Below the pieces are notes generated by a model that was not told the origin of the DNA, did no database searches, and was given only the letters and a program-made list of their open reading frames with translations. Below, in pieces: positions 6,730-16,769 of a DNA stretch of 64,000 nt. Origin of the DNA: an uncultured Opitutales bacterium (GTDB lineage Bacteria > Verrucomicrobiota > Verrucomicrobiia > Opitutales > Seribacteraceae); contig CALSTX010000006.1 of the NCBI GenBank assembly GCA_943789375.1, forward strand, positions 62,001-126,000, given 5' to 3'. How positions within the stretch are numbered: the stretch's first letter is position 1; each line of letters opens with the position of its first letter. The position numbers were made by a program, and so were the translations under genes.

Positions 6730-9030
6730 TTAGAAAGCAGTCGAGCCTTGATCCAGTAGTCTTTGGCGAATGATTCGGAGGGGTTCGTTTTCTGTACTAT
6801 TGGGATACTGTTCGAGCAGAAGATCAATGTCAGTGAGAGCGTTTTCAAGCTTACCTGAAATATAAAAAATCATCGCACGTTGGGCTCGGGAATAACGGTC
6901 TTCGGGTGAAATAGCTAGGATGGTGTCAAGGTATCTAAGTTGAGATGCTGGGTCGTTTTCTTTTTCAGCAATCTGTACAAGGTTACGAAGCATTCGTTTT
7001 ATAATATCTTTTTTCGCAGATGGCTCGAATACAAGATCCTTAAGTTTAAATCCAGATAACTTGGCAGCTTGGCTGCGGTTAATGATTTCCCCGCCAAAAG
7101 GATCAATGATTAATTCTTTAGGCTCCTGTTGTTTATTTTTACCCTGATCATTGATGGATACTGGTTCTTGGTATATAGCTAAAAAGTGCCCCGGGATACC
7201 CAGCCCAGAAACATTTAAATTAAGCCTGTTTGCCAATTCGATGAAGAGAACGGAGAGAGTCACGGGCAAGCCCTCCCGATCGTCCATAACTTCGTTCATG
7301 TAGCTATTAGAGCGATGATGGTAGTCGAGAGTACTTCCATGAAATCCCATTTCAGTGAAGAGCTGTTGTACAAGAATTCTGACCCTCTGCTCGTCGTTTG
7401 CATCTCTGGGGAAAACCGCCTGTATGTTATCCGCTAAGAGGTCTGCCCTTTTAAGATAGTCGTCGAGATTAAAATGTTCGTTATCCAGGCGAGCGATGAG
7501 AAGGGCAGACCTTAATAGGTCGATCGAGTTTTCATTTTCGTGGTTTAGAGATTGTACCAATTCTGCGATGACTAACCGTTCTCGAACTTCTTGGGCAAGC
7601 CATTCAACTTTAATGGATTTCTGCCTTAACTCTTCAGAATAATCTTCAAGAATCTGTGGTGCAGTTTCTCCGATTTCTATAATCTGCTGTACTTCTTTGT
7701 CATCTACATTTGGGTATCGCGAAAGGTCACGAGTAAGCTTGCGAACTTTATCGCGCGATTTAAGGCTAATTTTTTTTGATGGAAATCTTTTGGCAACGCG
7801 AAAATTACGAAAGGTGGCAGTGGGTTCCCGAAATTTACAAAGGCCAACGAATCCGCTTGTTTTCTCAAAGTCTAATACATCAATCACAACCTCCTTGTTT
7901 ACAGAACAAAGGATACGACCATTTTCTTCAAACTTAACATGAATATGATTCCATTTTCCTGGTAAGTAGGCCTGGTTTTCAACGGTTTTAATAATGTTCC
8001 AGCTGTACACACTGGGACCCACAAAGTGAGTGAGCCTAAGGGATCCGTTTGTTGGATAAAATCCGTAGTGAGATCCATCTTTATCCGAACAGAAAACAAG
8101 GCCTGCCGCACCACTGTCATCATCAAGTTTGACTTCAACTTCCAGCTCGAAGGGTGCGGAAATTAACCCATTTTGATTGAGGCATAGCATACGGCCACCA
8201 AATCCATTACCAAACCCAGTCGCCCGAATTTCTCCAGCTCTTTGCTTCCATGAACCCTCCATCATTGCCTTCCATTGTAATTTATCCAGAGTGCCAATGG
8301 TTAGCCATTTATGGAAAGGAATTGGGGTTGTTTTTTCGCTGATTAAGTTTTTTAAGGCATTAACGGGTACTCCAAAGCCCATCGCTCCACCCGATTTAAT
8401 CGATAAAATGGATACGACTTCTCCCTCTAAATTAATCACCGGACTTCCACTGCTCCCAGGTTCAATGGGAACTGCTACCTGGATCATGGGGCGGCCATCC
8501 CCAAATTCTAATTCACGGATTGCGGCAATTACCCCTCGACTGACACTGAAGCTGTACCCCAATGGGTTACCCAGGGAAAGGATGGTTTCACCTGCCTTGA
8601 GTATTGATGAGTCTCCAAGAGATAGTGGAACCAGGTTGTTGGCATCAATTGTAAATAAGACCAAGTCCTGGGCACGGTCTATGGAGGCAATACTCGTGGG
8701 TCGAAAGCTTTTACCGTCTGCAAAGCGAACCTTGAAATCCCGGTGTTCTCCAATGACATGAAAGTTGGTCGCGATCATCCCGTTTTCAGAAACTACAAAT
8801 CCGGTGCCTCTTCCACCTTCTCGACCCACTCGATCCACGCTCTCAATCACAACAACCGATGGCTTAATTGAAGCAGCCAATTGCTGGAAATTAAACTTAC
8901 CTTGATCCCTAGCAAAATCAGAAGCTTGGCGGGTATTATTGCTCTCCCCTGGTTGTGCTGCCAAAGGAAAAGATAGCAACAGAAATCCAGCAAACTGCAG
9001 GGTAAAAAGGAACCGAATATGAGGCTTCAT
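6730..9030 (-). CDS. Exported trypsin-like protease with LamG-like, SirB1 and TPR domains
   Basis: A protein of about 766 residues with a signal peptide, then a DegP-like serine protease domain (about 45-220). Numbered from the ATG at 9030, the triad is His91 (TNFHVIG), Asp122 (AQDLVLF) and Ser194 (PGSSGSPV). Next is a beta-rich domain (about 250-410) like the LamG/DUF1080 fold (GAAGLVFCSDKDG, PGKWNHIHVKF), then a SirB1/transglutaminase-like core-2 domain (about 470-690; MNEVMDDREGLPVTLSVLF, GIPGHFLAIY, IDPFGGEI). C-terminal TPR-like repeats end the protein. The fusion of a protease with SirB1 is unusual. GTG 9042 is an alternative start. Confidence 0.9.
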   Translation of the reverse strand: MKPHIRFLFTLQFAGFLLLSFPLAAQPGESNNTRQASDFARDQGKFNFQQLAASIKPSVVVIESVDRVGREGGRGTGFVVSENGMIATNFHVIGEHRDFKVRFADGKSFRPTSIASIDRAQDLVLFTIDANNLVPLSLGDSSILKAGETILSLGNPLGYSFSVSRGVIAAIRELEFGDGRPMIQVAVPIEPGSSGSPVINLEGEVVSILSIKSGGAMGFGVPVNALKNLISEKTTPIPFHKWLTIGTLDKLQWKAMMEGSWKQRAGEIRATGFGNGFGGRMLCLNQNGLISAPFELEVEVKLDDDSGAAGLVFCSDKDGSHYGFYPTNGSLRLTHFVGPSVYSWNIIKTVENQAYLPGKWNHIHVKFEENGRILCSVNKEVVIDVLDFEKTSGFVGLCKFREPTATFRNFRVAKRFPSKKISLKSRDKVRKLTRDLSRYPNVDDKEVQQIIEIGETAPQILEDYSEELRQKSIKVEWLAQEVRERLVIAELVQSLNHENENSIDLLRSALLIARLDNEHFNLDDYLKRADLLADNIQAVFPRDANDEQRVRILVQQLFTEMGFHGSTLDYHHRSNSYMNEVMDDREGLPVTLSVLFIELANRLNLNVSGLGIPGHFLAIYQEPVSINDQGKNKQQEPKELIIDPFGGEIINRSQAAKLSGFKLKDLVFEPSAKKDIIKRMLRNLVQIAEKENDPASQLRYLDTILAISPEDRYSRAQRAMIFYISGKLENALTDIDLLLEQYPNSTENEPLRIIRQRLLDQGSTAF

Positions 9031-9088
9031 AAACACATCCACTATTGAAGCGAGTAAGTAGGGGATGGCAAACGAAAGAATGTTCTGG

Positions 9089-11353
9089 TTACCTCTTAGG
9101 TAAAGCCTGCTCGTAGTCTTCTAGAAGTGCTTGCGCTTGCTTATGTTTTTCCTGTTCCATTTTTTGAAGTTTAGAAATCTCTTCATGAATTTGGTTGATC
9201 GAAGTGAGAGCAGACTGGGTACGAATTTTTTTATCTTTGATAATCGCTGGCAATTTGCCCTTTTGACCAATCAATCCATGCAGAGTTTCTTGAGCCTGTT
9301 TATGATCAGTAGAGGTAAGCCTAGTTTGTTCTTTTTGGCTTTTCAAATTGGATGTAAAATTGGAAATTTTCTGATTTAAATTATGGAGGGTGTTGGCTAA
9401 ACCCTCTTTGTTTCCCCCCTTATTCAGTCCCTCGGTTTGTTCGATTATTTGCAAAGTATTTGCCAGTTTCTTTTCTAACTCCTTTTCTCTGATGATGCTT
9501 TCTTGATGAATTGCTTGTTTTGCTACGGTTTCTTCCCTCGCCTTAGTTATATTGTTGGGCAAATTGAATAATTGTTCTGCTTTCTGGTCGAGCACCTGCA
9601 ACGCTAAGTTGTAGGTATTTTCTAGATCAGCCAATTGCCTGTTTTCTATCTTGATTCGATTTTTTATTTCGTGTTTTGTGGCGAGGACTTTGTGTCTTTG
9701 AGTATTTATTTTTTCAGCTTTCCACTTCTTTATATCGTATAGCAGTGATTGGCTTTCCACCTCTGCTTTTTGGAGAAGTGTGACGGAGGGGATGGCGTTT
9801 TCCTTCCTTGAATCTACCCCTTTCCCCAAACTCTCCTTTTTTTGGTGGAATTGAGTGACCTGGCTTTCTATCTGTTGTGTTGAGTCAAGCAGAGGTGAAA
9901 TTTTATTTCTCTCCGATATTATCCTTTGTTGAACTTGTGAAAGTTTCAGTTCGTAAGCACGGATGCGTTTTTTTATAGATGGCGGATTACTTTGTAATGA
10001 ACCGTATTGCTTACCATCCAATGGGTTCCAAACCGTGATATTTCCCGTCCACTCCGCGGCTACAATTCTCTGTCCATCTTGTGAAAACCTGGATTCTGTG
10101 ACAATATCCTTAAAGCCTGAAATCGTGGTAATCTCCTTCCCGTTGTTATCCCAGTAGACTACTCTTTTATCTCGGCCGGAGGAAATGATATTGGCTTTTT
10201 TATCAAAGTGGGCCGAGAGGACACCACCCGGGTGAGCCTCCCAATCTTTTATTTTTTTCCCACTTATCATTTCCCAAGTATGTAAGGTTCCATCTTCGGA
10301 GGAAGAAAGAAGGATGTTACCATCAGATCTCCAGCTTAGATCGGTAATTTCTGCCTGATGCCCGGAAAGCGTGTAAAATGGATTTCCGGTTTCCACTTCC
10401 CAAATATGAAGTCCACCATTTCTATCCCCCGTTGCCATTAGGATCCCGTCGGGTGAAATCGCAACCTGGGTTACCCACTCGGAGTGCTTGCTTATATCAT
10501 AGAGAACCTCCCCTGAGCCCAGATCAAAGACTTTTACGATTTTTGATGTTCCTCCAATTGCAATCAATGACTGGTCTGGGTTGATATCGGTGGTTAAAAT
10601 TGAATCCTTTTCCTGACCCAGGGTAATCATTCGTCTACCCGATTGAATATCCCAAGCAACCACTTGTCCGCTTTTCCCACCTTTTCCTCCACTGGCAAGA
10701 AGTAAGGAGCCATTTTTACTAAATGCAAGAGATTCAGCAAACCCTTCAGGGTAGGGTAATATGGCTTGAAGTTCTAATGTTTCGGTGTGATAAATTAAAA
10801 TTTGTTTTGGACATGCGATCGCGATTAGGGGAGACCAAGGGGCGGTCTCCATTGCGGATGGGGTAAATCCTCTTTCAGTTATTAGAAAGGGCTCAAGATT
10901 TAAGCTTCTCGGCATGGGAGGCGGACCCTTTGGCTTGCCTAAGTCATTTGTTTTTAATTCCAAGGCAATGGTTGGTGCCTTTTTTTTCATAGGCTTGCCA
11001 GAAGCGGTTGGAAGCAAGCCTTGATCAATCCAGGTTTTAATCAGCTTGAGCTGCTCATCGTCAATTGCTTGACCACGAGGTGGCATATGAGGTTCTTTCT
11101 GGTGGGAGGCGAGCAGATAGAGTGAACTATTATTACTGTTTTTAGGTACTACCACATCGCCTGAACCTCCTCCATTTATAACATCATTTATACTCGAAAG
11201 AATTAGGCTTCCTTTTGCTTTCTCAGGGTTGTGGCAGGAATTACAGGACTGGTCCAGGATTGGAAGAATATCATCCTGAAAATTCGGCCTCTCGGGACTG
11301 GCACTTAGAACTAGCAGTGAAGCAAGGAATGTAAGGGATGAAAAAGTGGGCAT
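9089..11353 (-). CDS. PSCyt1 cytochrome c with WD40 propeller and coiled coil
   Basis: A 754-residue exported protein, signal peptide at 1-20. Residues 20-115 are a planctomycete-type cytochrome c domain with one heme motif CNSCH and the MPPRG signature. Residues of about 130-450 are WD40 repeats (HSEWVTQVAISPDG, DRNGGLHIWEVETG, HQAEITDLSWRSDG, SEDGTLHTWEMISG, SGRDKRVVYWDN). The last 300 residues are a Gln/Lys/Glu-rich coiled coil. It is the final gene of the leftward run that starts at 18078, 33 bases after its neighbour. The family accompanies DUF1549/DUF1553 proteins in Planctomycetes and Verrucomicrobia; the biochemical role is not established. Confidence 0.9.
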   Translation of the reverse strand: MPTFSSLTFLASLLVLSASPERPNFQDDILPILDQSCNSCHNPEKAKGSLILSSINDVINGGGSGDVVVPKNSNNSSLYLLASHQKEPHMPPRGQAIDDEQLKLIKTWIDQGLLPTASGKPMKKKAPTIALELKTNDLGKPKGPPPMPRSLNLEPFLITERGFTPSAMETAPWSPLIAIACPKQILIYHTETLELQAILPYPEGFAESLAFSKNGSLLLASGGKGGKSGQVVAWDIQSGRRMITLGQEKDSILTTDINPDQSLIAIGGTSKIVKVFDLGSGEVLYDISKHSEWVTQVAISPDGILMATGDRNGGLHIWEVETGNPFYTLSGHQAEITDLSWRSDGNILLSSSEDGTLHTWEMISGKKIKDWEAHPGGVLSAHFDKKANIISSGRDKRVVYWDNNGKEITTISGFKDIVTESRFSQDGQRIVAAEWTGNITVWNPLDGKQYGSLQSNPPSIKKRIRAYELKLSQVQQRIISERNKISPLLDSTQQIESQVTQFHQKKESLGKGVDSRKENAIPSVTLLQKAEVESQSLLYDIKKWKAEKINTQRHKVLATKHEIKNRIKIENRQLADLENTYNLALQVLDQKAEQLFNLPNNITKAREETVAKQAIHQESIIREKELEKKLANTLQIIEQTEGLNKGGNKEGLANTLHNLNQKISNFTSNLKSQKEQTRLTSTDHKQAQETLHGLIGQKGKLPAIIKDKKIRTQSALTSINQIHEEISKLQKMEQEKHKQAQALLEDYEQALPKR

Positions 11354-11386
11354 GGTGACAAAATTATCCTACGCAGCAACCCGGGT

Positions 11387-14245
11387 TTAGTGGTTAAAAA
11401 CAAATTCTTTGGAATTTAACAGAGCCCAAAAGATATCGACTAGGCCCTTTTCTTCCTCTCCAGTGGTAATGGTTTGGAGAAGATTCTGAAGCTCCTTTGG
11501 AGTTGGGCTTCTGGAGTAGCACCGATGGTATAACCATTGAATAATCTCTTCTGCAGATTGACCTTCTTTAAGAAATGTCGAGATTACTTTACCTTGGGTA
11601 ACACGCTTATTTGTAGTTTCTCCATTAAGGAGATGAAGAGCCTGGGACAAACTTGGTTCCATAACCACCTCGCAAGAGCACACGGATTCTCGCTTAGCCC
11701 TACCAAAAGTAGTGAGGAAATAATTATTAACTTTACCGTTTGCAATCTGCACAGCTTTTGCGCCGAGAGGGAGTCCCGGGAATTTATTTTTGGTTTCTGT
11801 AACTTGAGATATTACATCTAGAAGGATCTCAGCACGCAGGCGTCGCATGGTTGACCGGGCAAAGTTTCGTCGATCATCTTGGTTCGATTGAGTGGTTTGG
11901 GTCGACAGTTGGTAGGTTCTAGAATTGCAAACATCTTTCACCAGCTTTTTGAAATCATATTTGTAGGTGGTAAATCGACGGGCTAGTTCATCTAGGAGTT
12001 CTGGGTTGGCGGGTGGGTTGGATACCCTGACATCGTCAACGGGTTCAATAATACCCTGACCAAAAAAATGGGCCCAGACAAGATTAGCCAGGTTTTTCGC
12101 AAAGAATGGGTTTTCTGGCGAAGCGAGCCAATTCGCTAACACTTCCCTACGATCAACATCTTTTGGGATTTCAGGGGCATGACCGCCAAGGAACTTCGGT
12201 GGCATGGGTTTTTTGTGAACTGGATGATTGATTTCGCCCTTTTTGCGGTTGTAAATAACTTGTTCTCGAGGGTCGGCCCCCCGTTTTCTACCCACTTGAC
12301 TAAAGAAAGATGCAAAGGAGTAGTAGTCGTCCTGGGTCCATTGATCGAATGGGTGATTGTGGCATTGAGCGCATTGAATCCTCATGCCCATAAATACTTG
12401 AGCAACATTTTCAGTAATTTTAAGATTATCTCGCTCAACTTGATAATAATTGGTGGGTGGGCTAACAAAAGTGCCACCTTTGGAAGTGATTAACTCCTTC
12501 ACGATTTGATCCATAGATACATTGTTGGCAATGCGATCTTTTAGCCAATTGAAGTAAAGAAGGGTCGCCTTGTAACTCATTCCCTGATTTGCATCGGTCT
12601 GGATTTGTAAGAGTTCTGCAAACTTCATAACCCAAAGCTCAGTAAATTCCTTGCGTTCAAGGAGTTGGTCAATGAGATGACTTCGCTTGGCAGGTGATTT
12701 GTCCTCGAGGAATTTTTTGAGTTCTTTTACGCTTGGCAGCATACCCGTGATATCTAAGTACACTCGTCGGATAAAAACTTCGTCTGAGCCTATTGGAGAA
12801 GGCGTGATCCGTAACTTGTCGAGCTTGTTATGGATCAGTGCATCAATGTAGTTAAACTCTGCGATTTTGGGCCGAGTATAATTCAGATCCTCAGGAATCA
12901 CAATGGTTTGTATGCCTACAGTGAAGACATTGAAGCGTGCGATGACAAAGGCCTCGCCTCGCTTGCCTGCCGTGATTTTCCCTTCATCATCTACAGCTGC
13001 AGTTTGTTCGTTATTTGACTGAAATACAGTCAAAGAGGTCACATCGCGAGTGGTTCCGTCAGAGTAGTGTGCCAGAACGGTTACCTGTTGGGTCGCCCCT
13101 TTTCCTTCCATGAGAAGAGAAGAGGGGAATAACTCAACTCGCTCGGGCGTGGCTACATCTTCCGAGTCCTTGGGTGCCCCGGCTTTTAGCCATTTGTGTA
13201 AGGTATGCCAATGGGTGCTCTCTTTATCGAAAAGCTTTCCTCCGGTGTGAGGCACAGCACCTACGGCTTTTTCTAAGAGCATGCTTTCTTCAGGAAGGGC
13301 GAGATTAATCCTTCGGGTTCCTTGCTCACGGGTGATTCGGTAATGGTCTCCAACGGGGTCATAGCCGAATAGAGAGAGCATAAAGCGGTCTTGGCCGCGT
13401 GCAGATCCGTGGCAGGAACCAGTGTTGCAACCTGCTTTCATGAAGATTGGCATTACATCCAGCTTGAAACTAACTTCCCTGTTTTCCTCACACTGGCTAA
13501 TGGAAACAGGTACATCTACTTTGAGATTTCGGTAGCTTACACTCAGCTTGGTTTTACCATTTGAAATTGGGTAAACGGTGGCATCCTGAATTCTTATAAT
13601 CTCAGGGTCTTCAATCTTGAAAGATGATTCAAAAGTGACATCACGAGTGACGCCATCTGCGTATTTTGCGAGAATAGTGTAGGCATTAAAATCCTGTGCG
13701 TATTGTAAGGTGATGGACGGAGGAAATGCTTCAAGACTCAGGAGTTTTTTGTTGGATGCTTTGGCTCGTAAGCCAAGTTGTTCTGTTGAAAGTGCTTGTA
13801 GTGGCTGCCCCGAAGGCCATGATCCGCCTGTTTGTACCCATTTCCTGAGGATATTTTTTTGATCTACTGAAAGGGGGTGGTTATCTGGGGGCATCGCATC
13901 ATCATCAGAAGGGTCGAGGTGAGTGCGTTCAATGATGAGGCTATCCAATGAATTTCCGGGAGTAAGGGCAGGTCCAGAATTGCCGCCTTTAAATGCCCAG
14001 TTTTTGGTGTCAAGTCGAAGCCCACCTTTTGAGCTTTTAGGACCGTGACACTCAATGCAATTACCTTCTAAGATAGGACTTACTTTTTCCCGAAAGAAAG
14101 AAGTAGAGGATGATTTTTTCTGATCGGTGTGAGGGGAGAAATCGTTTGTTTCAATAGAACGATTATTTTCTCCACCGATTGTTAAATGAACAAACAGTAA
14201 GGAAAGTAAAAAATAAGAGAGAGTATGAAGCGGGCGATCCAGCAT
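11387..14245 (-). CDS. PSCyt1-Big2-DUF1549-DUF1553 secreted cytochrome protein
   Basis: A 952-residue exported protein. After a signal peptide come a PSCyt1 domain (heme motif CIECH near residue 62, then PPDNHPLS), Big_2-like beta domains (KYADGVTRDV, HYSDGTTRDV), a second cytochrome-like motif CNTGSCH that has three rather than two residues between cysteines, DUF1549 (about 475-700, with CAQCHNHPFDQW) and DUF1553 (about 720-950, RREVLANWLASPENPFFAKN). This is the standard architecture of these families, thought to act in extracellular degradation or electron transfer. It lies between the PPC protein upstream (9 bases) and the WD40 cytochrome downstream (33 bases), so the genes are co-transcribed. 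Confidence 0.93.
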   Translation of the reverse strand: MLDRPLHTLSYFLLSLLFVHLTIGGENNRSIETNDFSPHTDQKKSSSTSFFREKVSPILEGNCIECHGPKSSKGGLRLDTKNWAFKGGNSGPALTPGNSLDSLIIERTHLDPSDDDAMPPDNHPLSVDQKNILRKWVQTGGSWPSGQPLQALSTEQLGLRAKASNKKLLSLEAFPPSITLQYAQDFNAYTILAKYADGVTRDVTFESSFKIEDPEIIRIQDATVYPISNGKTKLSVSYRNLKVDVPVSISQCEENREVSFKLDVMPIFMKAGCNTGSCHGSARGQDRFMLSLFGYDPVGDHYRITREQGTRRINLALPEESMLLEKAVGAVPHTGGKLFDKESTHWHTLHKWLKAGAPKDSEDVATPERVELFPSSLLMEGKGATQQVTVLAHYSDGTTRDVTSLTVFQSNNEQTAAVDDEGKITAGKRGEAFVIARFNVFTVGIQTIVIPEDLNYTRPKIAEFNYIDALIHNKLDKLRITPSPIGSDEVFIRRVYLDITGMLPSVKELKKFLEDKSPAKRSHLIDQLLERKEFTELWVMKFAELLQIQTDANQGMSYKATLLYFNWLKDRIANNVSMDQIVKELITSKGGTFVSPPTNYYQVERDNLKITENVAQVFMGMRIQCAQCHNHPFDQWTQDDYYSFASFFSQVGRKRGADPREQVIYNRKKGEINHPVHKKPMPPKFLGGHAPEIPKDVDRREVLANWLASPENPFFAKNLANLVWAHFFGQGIIEPVDDVRVSNPPANPELLDELARRFTTYKYDFKKLVKDVCNSRTYQLSTQTTQSNQDDRRNFARSTMRRLRAEILLDVISQVTETKNKFPGLPLGAKAVQIANGKVNNYFLTTFGRAKRESVCSCEVVMEPSLSQALHLLNGETTNKRVTQGKVISTFLKEGQSAEEIIQWLYHRCYSRSPTPKELQNLLQTITTGEEEKGLVDIFWALLNSKEFVFNH

Positions 14246-14254
14246 ATTCTTGGT

Positions 14255-16687
14255 TTACCTAGTTTTGGATTTTGCCTTCATTCTTAACTGTTCGAGCCGG
14301 CTGATGGCTTTCGTTTTTACCTGGGGCTTTGACACATATTTTTGGGCCTTGGCTATTTTTTTTGCCTTAGGGGGCGGCTTATCTATTCGGATCTGACCAC
14401 CTTGACCTATGGTTTGAACAATCATGGAGTTTTGAAAAGGAATTTTGGCAAAGCAGAAAAGGTTTTTGGTGATGCCAAGCTGTGCCTCTTCTGAGACCTC
14501 TATGGGAAAAGAAATCAGAGAAGAATTTGTATCAAATGAGAGGGTGGGGCAGGCGGTAAAAGGAGGTAAGCCTTTGAGCTCAATTTGGCCCTCCCCTGAA
14601 AAAGGCCTTAGAATAGAAAGGTTACAGGTCAGGGTTCCTTTATCTCCTTTTTGGATGGCTGTCATGGTAAGTTTTCCCAAAGCATACGGCTCCTCTATAC
14701 TGAGTTCAATAAAGTCAGAAGCTGAGAGTAATGACCCTCCGCTTTGCGCCTTCGCTTCGCCCTGGACTGCGATTTTCCATCTTCCTGTTTCAGCATTACT
14801 ATTGGCTGTAAGGGGATAAAAACCAGTTGAATGAGTGCCATTAATTTTGATACTGGATCGAGCTCCCAAGCCAGGAGGGCGGGCTAATATCTTTACAGTT
14901 ATATCTTCGGTGAAGTTCGCATCTCTGAAAACCTCGACTTTTAGATTCATAGAACCGCCTTTGACAATGGGCGTTTTGGGCGGGTGTAATTTTACTGTAA
15001 AAGGAACAGGGTCAACTACAGCAACAGGGAGTCTATGAAAATTGGAGTCATAGTAGCACTGGTTGTTGGGGGGGCCATAAACGAGTTCTACCTGGTGGTT
15101 AAATCCTCCAGAAATTTCTTTTTCTTTATTTTCATTTTTATGAACTAATTTTAACTTAGACAAAGACGCTGATTTAGTTGCATCAGCTGAGGCCTCAAAA
15201 AGGAGGGTGACCGTGTTGAAATTATTTGGACTAGTGGGGGCGGTCATGGAAACTTTCGGTGGGAGATTGTCGGCTATCAAATCAATCGCTCCACTAAAAT
15301 TTTTCCTATTTAATGAAAGCACTGTTGCCGCCTTACCACCTTGTGGAATGGGGATCATTTGACGTGATTGAGAATCACGATTTCCGAACTTTGGGATCGA
15401 ACCTGAAATTTTAGCCGTAATACGTTCAGTTTCTATTCGGTAGACATGTCTCGGACTGCCTCGGTCCAAATGATCGCGGATGCGAAGAATATACTCTCCA
15501 TCCTTGGGGAAGGTCTGGGTAATGAGGCTGTCAGGACCTTTATCGGCATCATCATTGCCCCGTATAGATTTGCCGCTTGCATGGTATAAATTTAAGACGG
15601 GGTCTAAAGGTGATGCAATCGAGCGGGCGTGAGCCCGGATGTAGAACCGATCTCCCTTTTTGGCCGAGAAACGAAAGTAATCCATATCGCCTTCCTTTTC
15701 GATCACACCATCGAAGGCGAGGGGAAGCGTTAACTTCGTGATCATTGCTTCCTTTATAAGATTGTTTGGTTCTCTTTCTTTAACAGAAGGGTAATGGGTT
15801 ATACGCAGAAGATTTGGGCTGGGTGAAAATAAGCCATTTTCCTGGTGGTGGAACGCAAAAAGTGAATCAGATGTGGGTGGAATGGTTATATTTTTCTCGA
15901 AATCACCAGTAGGGTCCCCAATAAATTTAAACTCGCGTGCAACTCCGGATTGGCCGCCTGCGGGAAAAGCAACAAGGGGTCGAGGGAAAGTGCCAACATG
16001 TAAGCGGTAGTGAAAGGCTTTACCCCCTTTGTAGGAAGAGTCTCTTACCTCAATTCTGAATACCCCATCATAAGGAGCAAGAATGCTAAGCGTACTGTCT
16101 TGAAGAAGAAGTTCAGAGTCATCATTGGAAGCAATTTCAAAGCGTTTGTTGTCGATAATTGCTAGGTAGGGATCAAAAAGAGGACCTGATAAGCGAATGG
16201 CTTCAATTTCAACACTTATTCTTTGTCCTTTCGTTGCATTGATTTGGAAATAATCAACATCTTCATTTGAGCAAATGCCATTGACTGTGAAGTTTAAAGG
16301 AATCGGCTGGGCAGATGCAAAAGATGAGTTTGGCTCGATTTCTTTTAAATTCTTAAAAGAGCCAACCCAAAAGGTGACGAGATTACTTATTCCTTTGTCG
16401 GTGCACAACCGAACTTCATGCTGCCCAAGTGAAGCATCCGGAGCGATTTGGAATCGGACCTGTACATTTTTTCCGTTGGTCTGCTGGATATCGGTTACGG
16501 ATAGTCCAGGTTTGTAAAAAAGAAAGCTTGTAGTATCGGTTAATCGCTTTCCTTTGAAGAAAACAATCTGGTCTGTCCCCCTTTGTCCTCCGCGGGGAAG
16601 TAAGCTATCAATGAGAGGCTCAGTCCCAAAGGTGAATGAAGCAGTTGCTAGGAGGATTAAGTAAATGAAGGGTGAGATTTTACTCAT
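14255..16687 (-). CDS. Exported protein with two PPC domains
   Basis: An 810-residue protein with signal peptide MSKISPFIYLILLATASFT. It opens with an IPT/TIG-like segment (LLPRGGQRGTDQIVFFKGKRL). Two bacterial pre-peptidase C-terminal (PPC) domains follow: one near 130-235 (VDYFQINATKGQRISVEIEA, then YDGVFRIEVRD) and one near 325-415 (DMDYFRFSAKKGDRFYIRA). The C-terminal half is beta-rich and the tail is basic (KPPPKAKKIAKAQK), perhaps for surface attachment. No catalytic site is visible. It is the second gene of the DUF1501/PSCyt1 run; PPC proteins are its usual companions. Confidence 0.88.
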   Translation of the reverse strand: MSKISPFIYLILLATASFTFGTEPLIDSLLPRGGQRGTDQIVFFKGKRLTDTTSFLFYKPGLSVTDIQQTNGKNVQVRFQIAPDASLGQHEVRLCTDKGISNLVTFWVGSFKNLKEIEPNSSFASAQPIPLNFTVNGICSNEDVDYFQINATKGQRISVEIEAIRLSGPLFDPYLAIIDNKRFEIASNDDSELLLQDSTLSILAPYDGVFRIEVRDSSYKGGKAFHYRLHVGTFPRPLVAFPAGGQSGVAREFKFIGDPTGDFEKNITIPPTSDSLFAFHHQENGLFSPSPNLLRITHYPSVKEREPNNLIKEAMITKLTLPLAFDGVIEKEGDMDYFRFSAKKGDRFYIRAHARSIASPLDPVLNLYHASGKSIRGNDDADKGPDSLITQTFPKDGEYILRIRDHLDRGSPRHVYRIETERITAKISGSIPKFGNRDSQSRQMIPIPQGGKAATVLSLNRKNFSGAIDLIADNLPPKVSMTAPTSPNNFNTVTLLFEASADATKSASLSKLKLVHKNENKEKEISGGFNHQVELVYGPPNNQCYYDSNFHRLPVAVVDPVPFTVKLHPPKTPIVKGGSMNLKVEVFRDANFTEDITVKILARPPGLGARSSIKINGTHSTGFYPLTANSNAETGRWKIAVQGEAKAQSGGSLLSASDFIELSIEEPYALGKLTMTAIQKGDKGTLTCNLSILRPFSGEGQIELKGLPPFTACPTLSFDTNSSLISFPIEVSEEAQLGITKNLFCFAKIPFQNSMIVQTIGQGGQIRIDKPPPKAKKIAKAQKYVSKPQVKTKAISRLEQLRMKAKSKTR

Positions 16688-16747
16688 ACAGCTTTAGCTA
16701 AAATCAGCACTGAAAGTGATGTAAGCGAGAGGAGGAAGACCAAGTTT

Positions 16748-16769
16748 TTAAGTGCAAATTAAGTGCAAA
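16748..16769. repeat. 11-bp tandem duplication across a stop codon
   Basis: TTAAGTGCAAA occurs twice in tandem (16748-16758 and 16759-16769). The second copy contains the end of the DUF1501 gene, so the duplication places a second TAA just past the stop. It looks like a recent slippage event with no effect on the protein. Confidence 0.6.

Noticed and set aside
8177..8761. A 194-residue rightward frame inside the protease gene
   Set aside because: It is antisense to a gene with intact catalytic motifs; its Pro/Ser/Arg-rich composition is typical of an antisense shadow.
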